A DNA stretch of 64,000 nt, from NCBI GenBank assembly GCA_041751095.1, contig JBGSYC010000036.1:62001-126000 (forward strand). Reading direction: 5' to 3'. The first letter of the stretch is position 1. The number at the start of each line of letters is the position of its first letter. Shown here in pieces: positions 16,974 to 25,945 of the stretch. Origin of the DNA: JADCRZ01 sp041751095 (GTDB taxonomy: Bacteria; Bacteroidota; Bacteroidia; Chitinophagales; Chitinophagaceae). The position numbers were made by a program, and so were the translations under genes. The notes under the pieces were generated by a model that saw only the letters and a list, made by a program, of their open reading frames with translations, was not told the DNA's origin and ran no database searches.

Positions 16974-19177
16974 ATGTTGAAGACTGCATTATTAAAGAAT
17001 TTCAGTAAAAGCACAATCTCTAAAGCGATCCTGGTGATGCTGCTGAGCGGCATTTCAGTGTTACGCACATTTGCCGATGAGGGAATGTGGTTGCCGATGC
17101 TGTTAGGGCAGCAGGTGTACAATGACATGGTGAAGAAAGGACTTAAGCTGTCAAAAGAACAGTTGTACAGCGTTAATAAAGCCTCGATAAAGGATGCTGT
17201 TGTGATCTTTGGTGGCGGTTGTACCGGGGAAATTGTCAGCAACGAGGGATTGATATTTACCAATCATCATTGCGGCTATTCGGCTATTACCAACGCAAGT
17301 TCAATAGAGCATAATTACCTGCAGAATGGCTTCTACGCCATGAAGAAAACGGAGGAAATACCTTCCAGTGGTTTGAGTGTTCAGTTCCTGCTGAAAATCG
17401 ACGATGTTACAAAGGATATGGAAGCTGTACTTGGCGGACTGACGGGAGACGAGCGCGCAAAGAAACAATCGGAAACGATCGCCGGGCTCAACCAGAAGTA
17501 TTCCGATACCACACAAAGCATCGAAGCAAGAGTAAGCCCTATATTTAAAGGGAACCAGTTCCTGGTATTTATCTACCAGCGGATAAAGATATCCGTTTGG
17601 TTGGAACTCCTCCTGAGAGTATCGGGAAATTCGGTGGAGATACAGACAACTGGGAATGGCCGAGGCACACCGGTGATTTTTCAGTTTTTCGGGTGTACGC
17701 CTCAAAAGACAATAAGCCGGCTGCTTACAATACCGCCAACGTGCCGCTTAAACCAAAATATTTTTTACCTGTGTCGCTTAAAGGAGTGAAGGAAGGGGAT
17801 TTTTCAATGATTTATGGTTATCCCGGATCAACCAACAGGTATGAAAGTTCTTACGGTGTAAAGCTCGCAACGGACATCAGCAATCCTACGCTGGTAAATC
17901 TTCGTGATGTTCGTTTGAAGTCGATGTTCGAGGAAATGAAAAAAGATACCGCGGTCAAATTGCAACTCGCATCTGATTACGCCGGCATCGCCAATTACTG
18001 GAAATTCTACGATGGAGAAACGAAGCAATTGTTGAAATACCGCATATATGAACGGAAGCAAAAAGATGAACAGGCCTTTTTGCAATGGGCAAAAGGAAAA
18101 CCTGAATACGAAAACATTTTTTCCGACTGGTCAAAGGCGTATGACTTATGGAAACCGTACGCCAGGCACTTTCAATACACAAGGGAAGGTATATTAGGCT
18201 CGCCGCTGGCGGTATTTGCCGGCTCCCTGCTCGCTTTGGAGCGGGTGCTTGTAGCCACCGGTATCAGGCCTGAAGAGGTTGCAAGAACCATCCAGGATGC
18301 TGATACCAGGCGAAAGGCTTTCCTGCAGTCGGAAAATAAAGTGTCTGACCAGCGCATCCTCGCCGCTACCGCGATGATGTTTTACCAGGATATAGATAAA
18401 AGTCAGCACCCCATTGGCTTTTACGAAAACCTGAAAGCAAAATACGGTGATCTGAAAGCTGAAGCTACTTACAAAAAATGGGCAGCCGATGTGTTTAACA
18501 CTACCATGATTTTTAATGATGAAAAATGGAACGCCTTTATTGCCAATCCGAATGCGATAACGCTGCAGAATGACATGGCGTTCAACTATGCCAGCACTTT
18601 CATCAAAAATTTCAACAGTAAATACGCTCCCTATTCGCAGCAATTTACTACCCGCAACAACGATTTGGGCAGAATGTACCTGAAAGGAGTAATGCAAATG
18701 AATCCCACCCGGCAAATGTATCCTGACGCAACATTTACCATGAGGGTCAGCTACGGCGCTGTAAAAAGCTACCAGCCGAGGGATGCTGTTAAATATGACT
18801 ATGTATGCACGATGAAGGGCATGTTGGAAAAATACGTACCCCGGGATTACGAATTCGACCTGCCACCAAAACTACTTGAGCTGGCTGAGAAAAAAGATTT
18901 CGGGCAGTATATCGATAAGCAACGGAACGACCTCGTGATCTCTTTTATTACAACTAATGATATCACGGGTGGAAACTCGGGTTCACCAGTTATAAACGGA
19001 CAGGGCGAACTTATTGGCCTTGCGTTTGACGGTAACTATGAAGCGCTAAGCCATAAGCTGGCTTTCGACAAAGACCTTAACCGTACCATCTGCGTTGATG
19101 TGCGGTACGTGTTGTGGTGCATCGATAAACTTGGGGGGGCAAATAACCTGATTAAAGAATTAAAACTGGTCAGATAG
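16974..19177 (+). pseudogene. Peptidase S46 (DPP7-like dipeptidyl-peptidase), interrupted by one frameshift
   Basis: Two overlapping frames make up one S46 serine peptidase of about 734 residues, normal for DPP7/DPP11. Frame 1 holds the signal peptide, FADEGMWLP and the His motif TNHHCGYSAI (96-105). It drifts after FLVFIYQ at 17579. Frame 2 begins KDIRLVGTPPESIGKFGGDTDNWEW, with the Asp region, and carries the catalytic Ser in ITGGNSGSPVING (Ser codon 18977-18979). Restoring one base between 17582 and 17583 (CGG-nAT-AAA, giving R-Y-K-D if T) repairs the frame. FDGN after the Ser motif indicates the DPP7-type S1 pocket with Gly rather than the DPP11-type Arg. All catalytic motifs remain, so a sequencing error or very recent mutation is likely. 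Confidence 0.88.
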
Positions 19178-19199
19178 CGCCGTCCAGTCATTCATTTTT

Positions 19200-19931
19200 A
19201 TGAACAAAACGAACAAGATAGCGTTGCTTGTAGACGGAGATAATGCTCCGGCTAAATTACTTAGCGTCATCCTCGAAGAAGCCTCTAAGTACGGTAAAGT
19301 TACGGTAAGGCGGGTGTATGGAGATTGGACCATCCCCCAGATGAATAACTGGAAAGCATTGTTAAATGAGATGGCCTTTAACCCCATACAGAAATTTTCT
19401 TATACAACGGGTAAAAACTCAACAGACAGTGCCCTGATTATCGACGCCATGGATATTTTACACGATAATCTTGTGGATGGGTTCTGCATTGTTTCGAGCG
19501 ACAGTGACTATACCGGTCTTGCCAAGAGAATACGTGAAGAAGGGATTTTTGTTATGGGCATCGGTGAAAAGAAAACGCCGAATGCATTTGTAAAATCCTG
19601 CGAAATATTTACCTACGTCGAAAACCTCGAGGTTACGGAGGTGGCAGAATCAAAACCGGATAAACCAGCAAAGTCTAAAGTTCAAAAAGAAAACACCAAG
19701 GTTCCGCTGAATATGAGCATTATCAATAAAGCCTTTGATATGTCGATGAATGAAAGTAACGAAGTAAATATTTCGACGTTAGGGCTTAATCTCAGGAAAC
19801 TCGACCCCAGCTTTGATTGCAGAACCTATGGCTTCAAAACCCTGACCAGTTTGTTTTCAAATTTATCCGGGTTCGAACTGGTCGACAATATTGTAAACGG
19901 GCGGAACCACCCTGTTCTGAAAAGAAAATAA
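19200..19931 (+). CDS. NYN-domain protein with C-terminal OST-HTH/LOTUS domain
   Basis: A 243-residue protein. The N-terminal NYN (DUF88/PIN-like) nuclease fold spans about residues 1-150: ALLVDGDNAP with the first acidic residue, STDSALIIDAMDIL with the second acidic cluster, and FCIVSSDSDYTGLAKRIRE with the third. A Lys-rich linker leads to a C-terminal OST-HTH (LOTUS) domain (about 170-243) ending FELVDNIVNGRNHPVLKRK. Relatives join a predicted RNase to an RNA-binding LOTUS domain, like eukaryotic MARF1. It starts 22 bp after the S46 peptidase stop, which suggests cotranscription. The RNA target is unknown. Confidence 0.9.
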   Translation: MNKTNKIALLVDGDNAPAKLLSVILEEASKYGKVTVRRVYGDWTIPQMNNWKALLNEMAFNPIQKFSYTTGKNSTDSALIIDAMDILHDNLVDGFCIVSSDSDYTGLAKRIREEGIFVMGIGEKKTPNAFVKSCEIFTYVENLEVTEVAESKPDKPAKSKVQKENTKVPLNMSIINKAFDMSMNESNEVNISTLGLNLRKLDPSFDCRTYGFKTLTSLFSNLSGFELVDNIVNGRNHPVLKRK

Positions 19932-19955
19932 ATCCCCGAAGCTGACAATCCTGAT

Positions 19956-20858
19956 CTAATTACCTCCTTTTCGCTTTATAGGCGTAGGTGCTTCGCCTCC
20001 GCGTTCTCCGGTACTATGCGTCCCGGTGCTGCCCTCACTCATCGCATCCTGGCTGCGGGTGGCAGAATCCGGTGGAAATGTCTTGCTGGTCTGGATGGCG
20101 TCTTCGCCCTGGCGTGTAGAGTCAGTGGCAGCCTTGCTTGCCGGAGCTGTGTTTTTTATGGCGCCTTCATTGTTCGATTGGTTTTTCACCGGTTCGATTG
20201 TGGCAGTTTTTGAGTTGCTATTGCCGGAAGAAGTGCCCGATGAATCCCGCCGGGAACTGTCCTGCCCGGATGCCCAGGTTACATTACCCCGTTCACCGGT
20301 GGTACGTGTTCCCGAACTCCCACGCTGCGATTTAGCACTGGTACTATCATTGGCTGACATGCTGCGTTTGGACTGGTCTGTGTTCCGGGACGCAGCGGGG
20401 CTTGTTCCTGAAGTTCCTGTCACAGACTTCTGACGCGTTCCACTTGTTCCTGAACTTTTACTGTCAGTGCTATCAACTGAGGTGGACTTCCTTTTGCCCT
20501 GTATCGGCTCATTCATGTCTCCCGTCCGCTCTCCTCTGCTGTCTGTTCCTGAACTACCCTGGCTTTTAGCCCTGTTCTTTTGCTGATCTCTATTTTGGCG
20601 GGCAGTGTTGCTTTTTTGCTGGCCTTTATTTTGCCCGGGGACAACAGTATCGCCCTTCGGGCGGGTCTGACGATAAAAAAGGAAATTGTCAATATCTCCT
20701 TCCGCACCGTTACCCTGCACCTTTTCATACCCTGCCAAAGTACCGATTTTTCCCCTGCCGGCGCTTGCAATATCCCTGGAACCATCTTTTGAAAGCCAGG
20801 AAGCAAGGGATAACCATGCTATTCCCGTTATAATGCTTATGCCTAATGAATGTTTCAT
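19956..20858 (-). CDS. Exported low-complexity Ser/Thr/Gly-rich protein
   Basis: A 300-residue protein with an N-terminal hydrophobic segment (residues 5-22) that could be a signal peptide or anchor. The rest is predicted disordered, dominated by S, T, G, K, R, Q and N. Three spaced motifs of the form S-(S/T)-G-T-x-x-x-G-E-R occur near residues 102-112, 181-191 and 277-287. The first and third are followed by a P-I-x-x-K-R-K-like segment (116-124 and 291-297). No domain is recognised. The opposite strand also carries long frames, an effect of the biased, GC-rich codons; the signal-like N-terminus and motif repeats favour this strand. The function is unknown. Confidence 0.6.
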   Translation of the reverse strand: MKHSLGISIITGIAWLSLASWLSKDGSRDIASAGRGKIGTLAGYEKVQGNGAEGDIDNFLFYRQTRPKGDTVVPGQNKGQQKSNTARQNRDQQKNRAKSQGSSGTDSRGERTGDMNEPIQGKRKSTSVDSTDSKSSGTSGTRQKSVTGTSGTSPAASRNTDQSKRSMSANDSTSAKSQRGSSGTRTTGERGNVTWASGQDSSRRDSSGTSSGNSNSKTATIEPVKNQSNNEGAIKNTAPASKAATDSTRQGEDAIQTSKTFPPDSATRSQDAMSEGSTGTHSTGERGGEAPTPIKRKGGN

Positions 20859-21470
20859 AAAATAAAGTTGTGATTGTGTATGAACCGCTTTAATGTAGGG
20901 AGAAAACTATGCCAGAAACAGCATTTATGAGGTACGCTGATAACTGTCACTCCTGATTTTATTACGTCCTTCATGTTATTGTGGTCAGGGCAATATGTAT
21001 CAGCCGCTAAGGTATTACCTCTATCTTGTCTTTTGAACCCGGTTTTTCGCATAAGATCAAACACTAAAGAGGTTACTTTTTAAGCTTACCGGGATTAACC
21101 TTAAAGTGTACGTTTTACACTAAGATTGTTCTTCGTTTGCTCTCCATCTGAAAAGGGTTCCTGTACTGTTGCTTGTAACATTCACCATCCAAAAATGAAT
21201 TATGATAAGCAGATTATTGTACGGAGACGTAAAAACAAAAATAGACAAGATACTATCGTTGTTCTGAAATGCATTTCTGACAATAAAGGATTGCATGAAT
21301 TCAGGGAGATGAACGCAATTTTTCAAAGAACATGAGTTGATAAAGTGGCACTTTATTCCAGTGGTGCTATGCATGTTTAATTATTCCACTTAACAATACC
21401 GGAATCGATTGCTTCGCACATTACAAAATGCACGGTTGCTCCATTAAACTTTTCACCAAAAATTCAAAGT
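20859..21470. other. 612-bp intergenic region, divergent
   Basis: Lies between the minus-strand disordered-protein gene and the plus-strand twin secreted genes, so promoters for both should be here. No TAnnTTTG box was found. A small inverted pair AGTGT/ACACT sits near 21105-21121 (AGTGTACGTTTTACACT). An open frame at 21126-21335 has no family features and is not called a gene. Confidence 0.4.
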
Positions 21471-21890
21471 ATGCAAAGCAAATTCAGGTATTCAATCGCT
21501 AAGATTTTTACAGGCAAATTTTTCTTCACCATCGTTGCCTTCCTGGCAGTGAATGTAAGCCGGGGGCAGACACAGGTTAAAGACTCATTACATCACGCAG
21601 CCAGCGTAGGCTTTCTGGGGATAGAGAACGAGATGTTGTTGTTCGGCGTTACATACGAAAATAATAATCAGGATAAATTTGTTGTTGAGATCAGGGAAGA
21701 CGCTCAAAGTATTCTGTTTCGTGAATCATACAGGGAGAGAGCTTTCAATAAAAAATTTATGCTTCCAAAAGACCTTGACGGAAAGATCTTTTTTACCATT
21801 AAAAATGTAAATCAGAATTCTATTGAAAAATTTGAAGTAAATACAACAGCGAAGACGCTGAACAACGTAATCATCAATGAGGCAAGGTGA
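21471..21890 (+). CDS. Secreted hypothetical protein, first of a tandem pair
   Basis: A 139-residue protein with an N-terminal signal peptide (hydrophobic FFFTIVAFLAVNVS, residues ~18-31). A single small beta-rich domain follows: VGFLGIENEMLLFGVTYENNN, DKFVVEIREDAQSILFRE, KKFMLPKDLDGKIFFTIKNV. It aligns along its length with the next gene (shared pattern G-x-E/D-E-M-L-x-F-x-V-x-Y, then D-x-F/R-x-x-E-I and F-x-x-P-K-x-x-x-x-I-x-F). No lipobox or enzymatic motif is visible. Probably a periplasmic or surface-exposed protein restricted to Bacteroidota; the function is unknown. Confidence 0.75.
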   Translation: MQSKFRYSIAKIFTGKFFFTIVAFLAVNVSRGQTQVKDSLHHAASVGFLGIENEMLLFGVTYENNNQDKFVVEIREDAQSILFRESYRERAFNKKFMLPKDLDGKIFFTIKNVNQNSIEKFEVNTTAKTLNNVIINEAR

Positions 21891-21982
21891 AATAAAGACC
21901 ACCTATAATTTTCCCCATATCTTTTAGATGATCAACACATCTGTTTGCCTTTATGGATCATTATCTAATTTAAATACACATT

Positions 21983-22405
21983 ATGTCAACGCAATCCGGT
22001 ACAAAATCAATAAAAACCAATTTCAGCAGGATATTACTTACTGCTTTCTTCCTTGCCTCAGTTCTAACCCACGCGAGGGCCGCCAGTCCGGCAGATTCAA
22101 CTGTAGATAACAATGGTATCATCCGTTATATCGGGCAGGATGAAGAGATGCTGATGTTTGAAGTGAATTACAGTAATGTCAGTGGAGACAGGTTTATGCT
22201 CGAGATCACTGAAGGTCCTCAAAACGTGCTGTTCAAAGAAATCACCGGCAACAGAAAATATTTTAAAATGTTCAGGATCCCGAAGGAGTTTGAAAACATA
22301 AGATTTGTTATCCGGGATATGAAAGACAATTCAAAAAAGGCCTACCTGGTAAACACGAATTCCCGCTTGTATTACGACGTAGTAATCAACCGGGTTAAAA
22401 ACTAA
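21983..22405 (+). CDS. Secreted hypothetical protein, second of a tandem pair
   Basis: A 140-residue paralog of the gene 92 bp upstream. Its signal peptide is longer (MSTQSGTKSIKTNFSRILLT, then AFFLASVLTHARA), followed by the same small beta domain: IRYIGQDEEMLMFEVNYSNV, DRFMLEITEGPQNVLFKEI, KMFRIPKEFENIRFVIRDM. Both proteins end in a strand containing V-I-N. The pair probably arose by tandem duplication and has since diverged strongly. A strong hairpin follows 10 bp after the stop. The function is unknown. Confidence 0.78.
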   Translation: MSTQSGTKSIKTNFSRILLTAFFLASVLTHARAASPADSTVDNNGIIRYIGQDEEMLMFEVNYSNVSGDRFMLEITEGPQNVLFKEITGNRKYFKMFRIPKEFENIRFVIRDMKDNSKKAYLVNTNSRLYYDVVINRVKN

Positions 22406-22415
22406 CGAGTGAATG

Positions 22416-22444
22416 AAGATCCCGGGCTATATTTCCGGGATCTT
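22416..22444. terminator. Bidirectional hairpin terminator
   Basis: A perfect 10-bp stem AAGATCCCGG (22416-22425) / CCGGGATCTT (22435-22444) with a 9-nt loop separates two converging genes. The right arm overlaps the last codons and stop of the minus-strand glycosylase gene, so this terminator is partly coding. Confidence 0.8.
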
Positions 22445-23071
22445 TACTTCTGCTTTTTCTTTCAGGGGTGTATTGTCTTTCCACAACCATAGATGCATGC
22501 ACGCATACGTCCGGTAAGGTTTCCATTTACCTGAAATGCGCAACATTTTTTCCCGGAAAGTTTTCCTGTCATCTCTTTTAAGCCTGTAAAGGCGGATCAT
22601 GGCGTTTTGGATACCCAGGTCATCAATGGCAAATACGTCTTCCCTGCCAAGCGTAAACATCAATAACATTTCAACAGTCCACCTTCCAACTCCTTTGATC
22701 ATGGTAAGATAGTCAATCACCTGTTCATTGCTCATCGCATCAAGCTGTTCTGAATCCATTCCCTCTTCAATGGCAAAGCGGGCGACATTATGCACATAAT
22801 TCGTTTTGGCATTTGATAGTCCGATAGCGCGGAGCCTTTCAGCGGGCGTCGCAACAATCTGTTCCGGAGTCGGCTCTTCCTCTCCATACAAAAGTAAAAA
22901 CCTTTTGTAGATCACTTCTGCTACTTTGGTAGATAACTGCTGGCTCATAATTGAACTGCACAGTCGCAGGTAAACTTTTGACCGCCTTGTTAAAGTAAGC
23001 GGTTGTTGCCCGTTAATTATTTCCAGGAGCTTTTTATCTTTCGAAAGATGTGTGATGTATGATGACGCCAT
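22427..23071 (-). CDS. DNA-3-methyladenine glycosylase II-like protein (AlkA family)
   Basis: A 214-residue HhH-GPD DNA glycosylase that excises alkylated bases. Visible parts are the N-terminal helix region LRLCSSIMSQQLSTKVAEVI, the helix-hairpin-helix IKGVGRWTVEM, and the catalytic Asp in FAIDDLGIQNAM. The last conserved helix includes KWKPYRTYACMHLW. The length is typical of short AlkA homologs lacking the E. coli N-terminal domain. ATG 23071 is used; a GTG six codons earlier is possible. No iron-sulfur cysteines are present, which separates it from Nth/MutY. Confidence 0.92.
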   Translation of the reverse strand: MASSYITHLSKDKKLLEIINGQQPLTLTRRSKVYLRLCSSIMSQQLSTKVAEVIYKRFLLLYGEEEPTPEQIVATPAERLRAIGLSNAKTNYVHNVARFAIEEGMDSEQLDAMSNEQVIDYLTMIKGVGRWTVEMLLMFTLGREDVFAIDDLGIQNAMIRLYRLKRDDRKTFREKMLRISGKWKPYRTYACMHLWLWKDNTPLKEKAEVKIPEI

Positions 23072-23167
23072 GTTGGGTGATGCAGACACTTAAAATAGGC
23101 ACAAACAGAATCAAACGCCGGCATGAATGTGATCCGGCCGAAAAAATTCAGAAACAATCACAAATGA

Positions 23168-24661
23168 TCATTCAATAGTATAGCTGATATTACCGTCTTT
23201 TTCATCCTTCAATGAAATACCGATTTTTTGCAAATGATTCCGGATTTTATCTGAAGTTGTATAATCTTTTTTCACTTTTGCTTCTTTCCGGATATCTATC
23301 AGTAATCCCAGAACGCCGGTTAATTTACCATTGCGGTCAACATTTTCTGAGCACAGCCCCAGGATCTTTTCAAGGTATGCATGGAAGTAATTTTTCAACA
23401 TCTCCAGGGTTTCATTTCCGATAGCCGAAGCGCTGATATGTTTGTCTTTGATTGAATTAATTACCGGCACGATTTCAAACATATTCGCCAGTACTTTAGC
23501 CGTATTAAAGTCGTCGTTCATGAATTCATCAAGTTCACCTAAAAGACTTTTAATCTTATCATCAAGTTCCTTGTCCCCCGGCTCATCAGCGTTGCCTGGA
23601 TTCAGTTTTTGTAAGACCTCGTATGCTTCCCATAGCCTTCTGAAACCCTTTTCAGCCGCCTGCAAAGCATCGTTTCCGAAATCAAGCGTACTTCTGTAAT
23701 GTGTCTGAAGAATAAAAAAACGAATAGTCATCGGAGAATATGCCTGGGCTAACAGCGGGTGATTTCCGCTGAACATTTCTGTCAGCATGATCTGGTTCTT
23801 ATAGCTTTTACCCATTTTTTTACCGTTGACGGTGATCATGTTATTGTGAAGCCAGTACCGGGCTGGCACGTCATGATTACAGATCATGCTTTGCGCGATC
23901 TCACTTTCGTGATGCGGGAACTGAAGGTCCATTCCGCCTCCGTGGATGTCAAATTGTTTTCCGAGGTATTTGGTGGCCATTGCAGAACATTCAATGTGCC
24001 ATCCGGGAAAGCCTTCACCCCACGGGCTTTTCCAGCGCATGATGTGTTCAGGAGGAGCAGCTTTCCACAAAGCAAAATCCTGAGAGTTACGTTTTTCTTC
24101 CTGTCCGTCAAGTTCACGGGTTGTCTCTATAAGGTCTTCCATGATTCTCCCGCTTAATTTTCCATAAGAGAATTCTTCCGCGTATTTCTTTACGTCAAAA
24201 TACACTGAACCGTTAACTGCGTAAGCATACCCGGCAGAAATGATAGATTCAATCATGTTGATCTGTTCAATGATATGGCCCGTAGCAGTGGGTTCGATGC
24301 TTGGTTCAAGATTATTAAACCGGCGCATGGCCCAATGAAAAAGATTCGTATACTTCTGAACCAGTTCCATAGGCTCGAGCTTTTCGATCACTGCTTTTTT
24401 CGAGATCTTGTCCTCGGCTTCCCTCCCTTCTTCCTCAAAATGCCCGGCATCGGTTATGTTGCGCACATACCGCACCTTGTAACCAAGATGGCTTAAGTAC
24501 CTCAGGATCACGTCGAAGGTAATATACGGCTTGGCGTGGCCAAGGTGGCTTTCGCCGCTTACTGTAGGTCCGCATACGTACATGCCTACATGACCAGGTG
24601 TGATGGGCTTGAATATTTCTTTTTGCCGTGTATAGGAATTGAAAACTTTCAGATCAGCCAT
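23168..24661 (-). CDS. cysS: Cysteinyl-tRNA synthetase
   Basis: A class I aminoacyl-tRNA synthetase of 497 residues that charges tRNA-Cys. Zinc ligand C30 and the HIGH-type motif HLGH (39-42) appear in CGPTVSGESHLGH. Further zinc ligands lie in GWHIECSAMA and the GGGMDLQFPHHESEIAQ segment. The KMSKS-type motif is KKMGKS. The C-terminal DALR-like helical domain and the EAKVKKDYTTSDKIRNHL region complete it. ATG 24661 gives the standard MADLKVFNSYTRQKE start. It is divergent from recR. Confidence 0.98.
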   Translation of the reverse strand: MADLKVFNSYTRQKEIFKPITPGHVGMYVCGPTVSGESHLGHAKPYITFDVILRYLSHLGYKVRYVRNITDAGHFEEEGREAEDKISKKAVIEKLEPMELVQKYTNLFHWAMRRFNNLEPSIEPTATGHIIEQINMIESIISAGYAYAVNGSVYFDVKKYAEEFSYGKLSGRIMEDLIETTRELDGQEEKRNSQDFALWKAAPPEHIMRWKSPWGEGFPGWHIECSAMATKYLGKQFDIHGGGMDLQFPHHESEIAQSMICNHDVPARYWLHNNMITVNGKKMGKSYKNQIMLTEMFSGNHPLLAQAYSPMTIRFFILQTHYRSTLDFGNDALQAAEKGFRRLWEAYEVLQKLNPGNADEPGDKELDDKIKSLLGELDEFMNDDFNTAKVLANMFEIVPVINSIKDKHISASAIGNETLEMLKNYFHAYLEKILGLCSENVDRNGKLTGVLGLLIDIRKEAKVKKDYTTSDKIRNHLQKIGISLKDEKDGNISYTIE

Positions 24662-24977
24662 TCGCAATGTAAGATTTTAGATGAGCGATTGCAGAATCGC
24701 AATCAACAGCCTGGTACAAAATAACGCGTTTTATGTTATTTTGAAAGGGGTAATGTGCAGATTACAACACCGGTAGGCATAATACTTTTCAGATTTTAGA
24801 TTGATTGTCGCGGCATGCGAAGATCATTCCGGTTACAAAATAAAAAATTTTATATTATCGGGAAAGTCCGGAAACTCTTTTAACAAAACGGCTTAAGTAA
24901 CATTCAGTTCTTATCATCAGGGTTTGCCATTGGCATATCCGTAAGCCCCGAATAAAAGTAACAGTTATCTTTGCCTG
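24662..24977. other. 316-bp divergent intergenic region cysS/recR
   Basis: Contains an inverted pair AAATAAC / GTTATTT (24718-24724 and 24735-24741) around GCGTTTTAT, close to the cysS side, and the recR -7 box near 24966. No -7 box for cysS was found and no gene is evident. Confidence 0.4.
24966..24973 (+). promoter_or_regulatory. Bacteroidota -7 box upstream of recR
   Basis: TATCTTTG matches the Bacteroidota sigma consensus TAnnTTTG exactly and ends 4 bp before the recR ATG. If used, the transcript would be leaderless or nearly so. No well-spaced -33 TTG was found, so confidence is limited. Confidence 0.45.
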
Positions 24978-25598
24978 ATGCAATTGCCATCAGCCTTACT
25001 GGAAAATGCCGTGAATGAATTTGCCAGATTACCGGGTATCGGAAGAAAAACAGCTTTGCGCCTGGTACTTCACCTTTTGAAACAGGAAAAAGATGCCGTC
25101 CGGCAATTCGGAGAGGCCATGTTTCGTATGCGCAATGAGATCCAATTCTGCCAGCGGTGCTACAATGTAGCCGATACGAATATCTGTTCTATCTGCTCGA
25201 ATAGTATGCGCATGCAGGAGACGATATGCGTAGTGGAAAGCATTCGCGATGTAATTGCCGTGGAAACTACCCAACAGTACAATGGTGTTTATCATGTGCT
25301 TGGTGGCATCATATCCCCGCTTGATGGCATTGGCCCTGACCAGTTGAATATAGAACCTCTGCTCCTTCGGGTGGAAAAAGAGAAAACCCGTGAACTGATT
25401 TTTGCCCTCAACCCGAATATACAGGGAGACACAACTATTTATTATATCCAGAAAAAATTACCTGACAGGAACCTTAAGGTTACAACCATTTCACGCGGTA
25501 TCGCTTTCGGGGGCGAACTGGAATATGCCGATGAAATGACCTTGGCCCGCTCGCTGGTTAACCGCATCCCGGTGGAGAACTATGTTGCTAACAGATAA
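24978..25598 (+). CDS. recR: Recombination mediator protein RecR
   Basis: A 206-residue RecR that, with RecO (and RecF), loads RecA on gapped DNA. It shows the N-terminal helix-hairpin-helix LARLPGIGRKTALRLVLHLL-type segment and the four zinc-finger cysteines C58, C61, C70 and C73. The Toprim domain is CVVESIRDVIAVE through LIFALNPNIQGDTTIYYI, and the C-terminal motif is RGIAFGGELEYADEMTL. Length and all motifs are normal. It is divergent from cysS with 316 bp between. Confidence 0.98.
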   Translation: MQLPSALLENAVNEFARLPGIGRKTALRLVLHLLKQEKDAVRQFGEAMFRMRNEIQFCQRCYNVADTNICSICSNSMRMQETICVVESIRDVIAVETTQQYNGVYHVLGGIISPLDGIGPDQLNIEPLLLRVEKEKTRELIFALNPNIQGDTTIYYIQKKLPDRNLKVTTISRGIAFGGELEYADEMTLARSLVNRIPVENYVANR

Positions 25599-25945
25599 AG
25601 GGGGTACCGGCCATCTTACCAACAAATTTATGTGCCCTGTAAACCACTGCTTTTCTATTTAATCTTTTCACCGTACATTTGCACACAATTCAGGCGGATT
25701 TGTTTATTGTTCAGCCTGATGAAAACGATGTTTAAATTAACCGGGGTCTTACTGGGAGATTGCCTTACATCAACTGAACTAATAAACGCCGGAATTATCC
25801 TGTACATACACTTCACAGACTTATTTCCCGTTAAAGAGTTCAGCAGACCGTCTTCACCAGGAGTTGTCCATCAATTTAATTGAAAGGACAGTATCCGTGT
25901 TACACATCAAATTGCTTTATCATCAAAAGGAGAGGGAGGATTGTT
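25599..25945. other. 347-bp upstream region of the metH genes
   Basis: No gene and no recognisable SAM or cobalamin riboswitch core could be identified by eye. A purine-rich GGAGAGGGAGGA tract (25930-25941) just before the first metH gene is an unusually strong Shine-Dalgarno-like sequence for a Bacteroidota genome. Confidence 0.4.

Noticed and set aside
20016..20433. Long open frames on the plus strand opposite the Ser/Thr/Gly-rich protein gene
   Set aside because: They are shadows of a biased, GC-rich coding strand, and have no signal peptide, domain or start context.
21126..21335. 69-codon open frame in the 612-bp divergent region
   Set aside because: The composition looks random and there is no family feature or promoter box.
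25632..25883. 83-codon frame upstream of metH
   Set aside because: No conserved pattern was seen; the stretch was checked by eye for SAM and cobalamin riboswitch cores and none was found.
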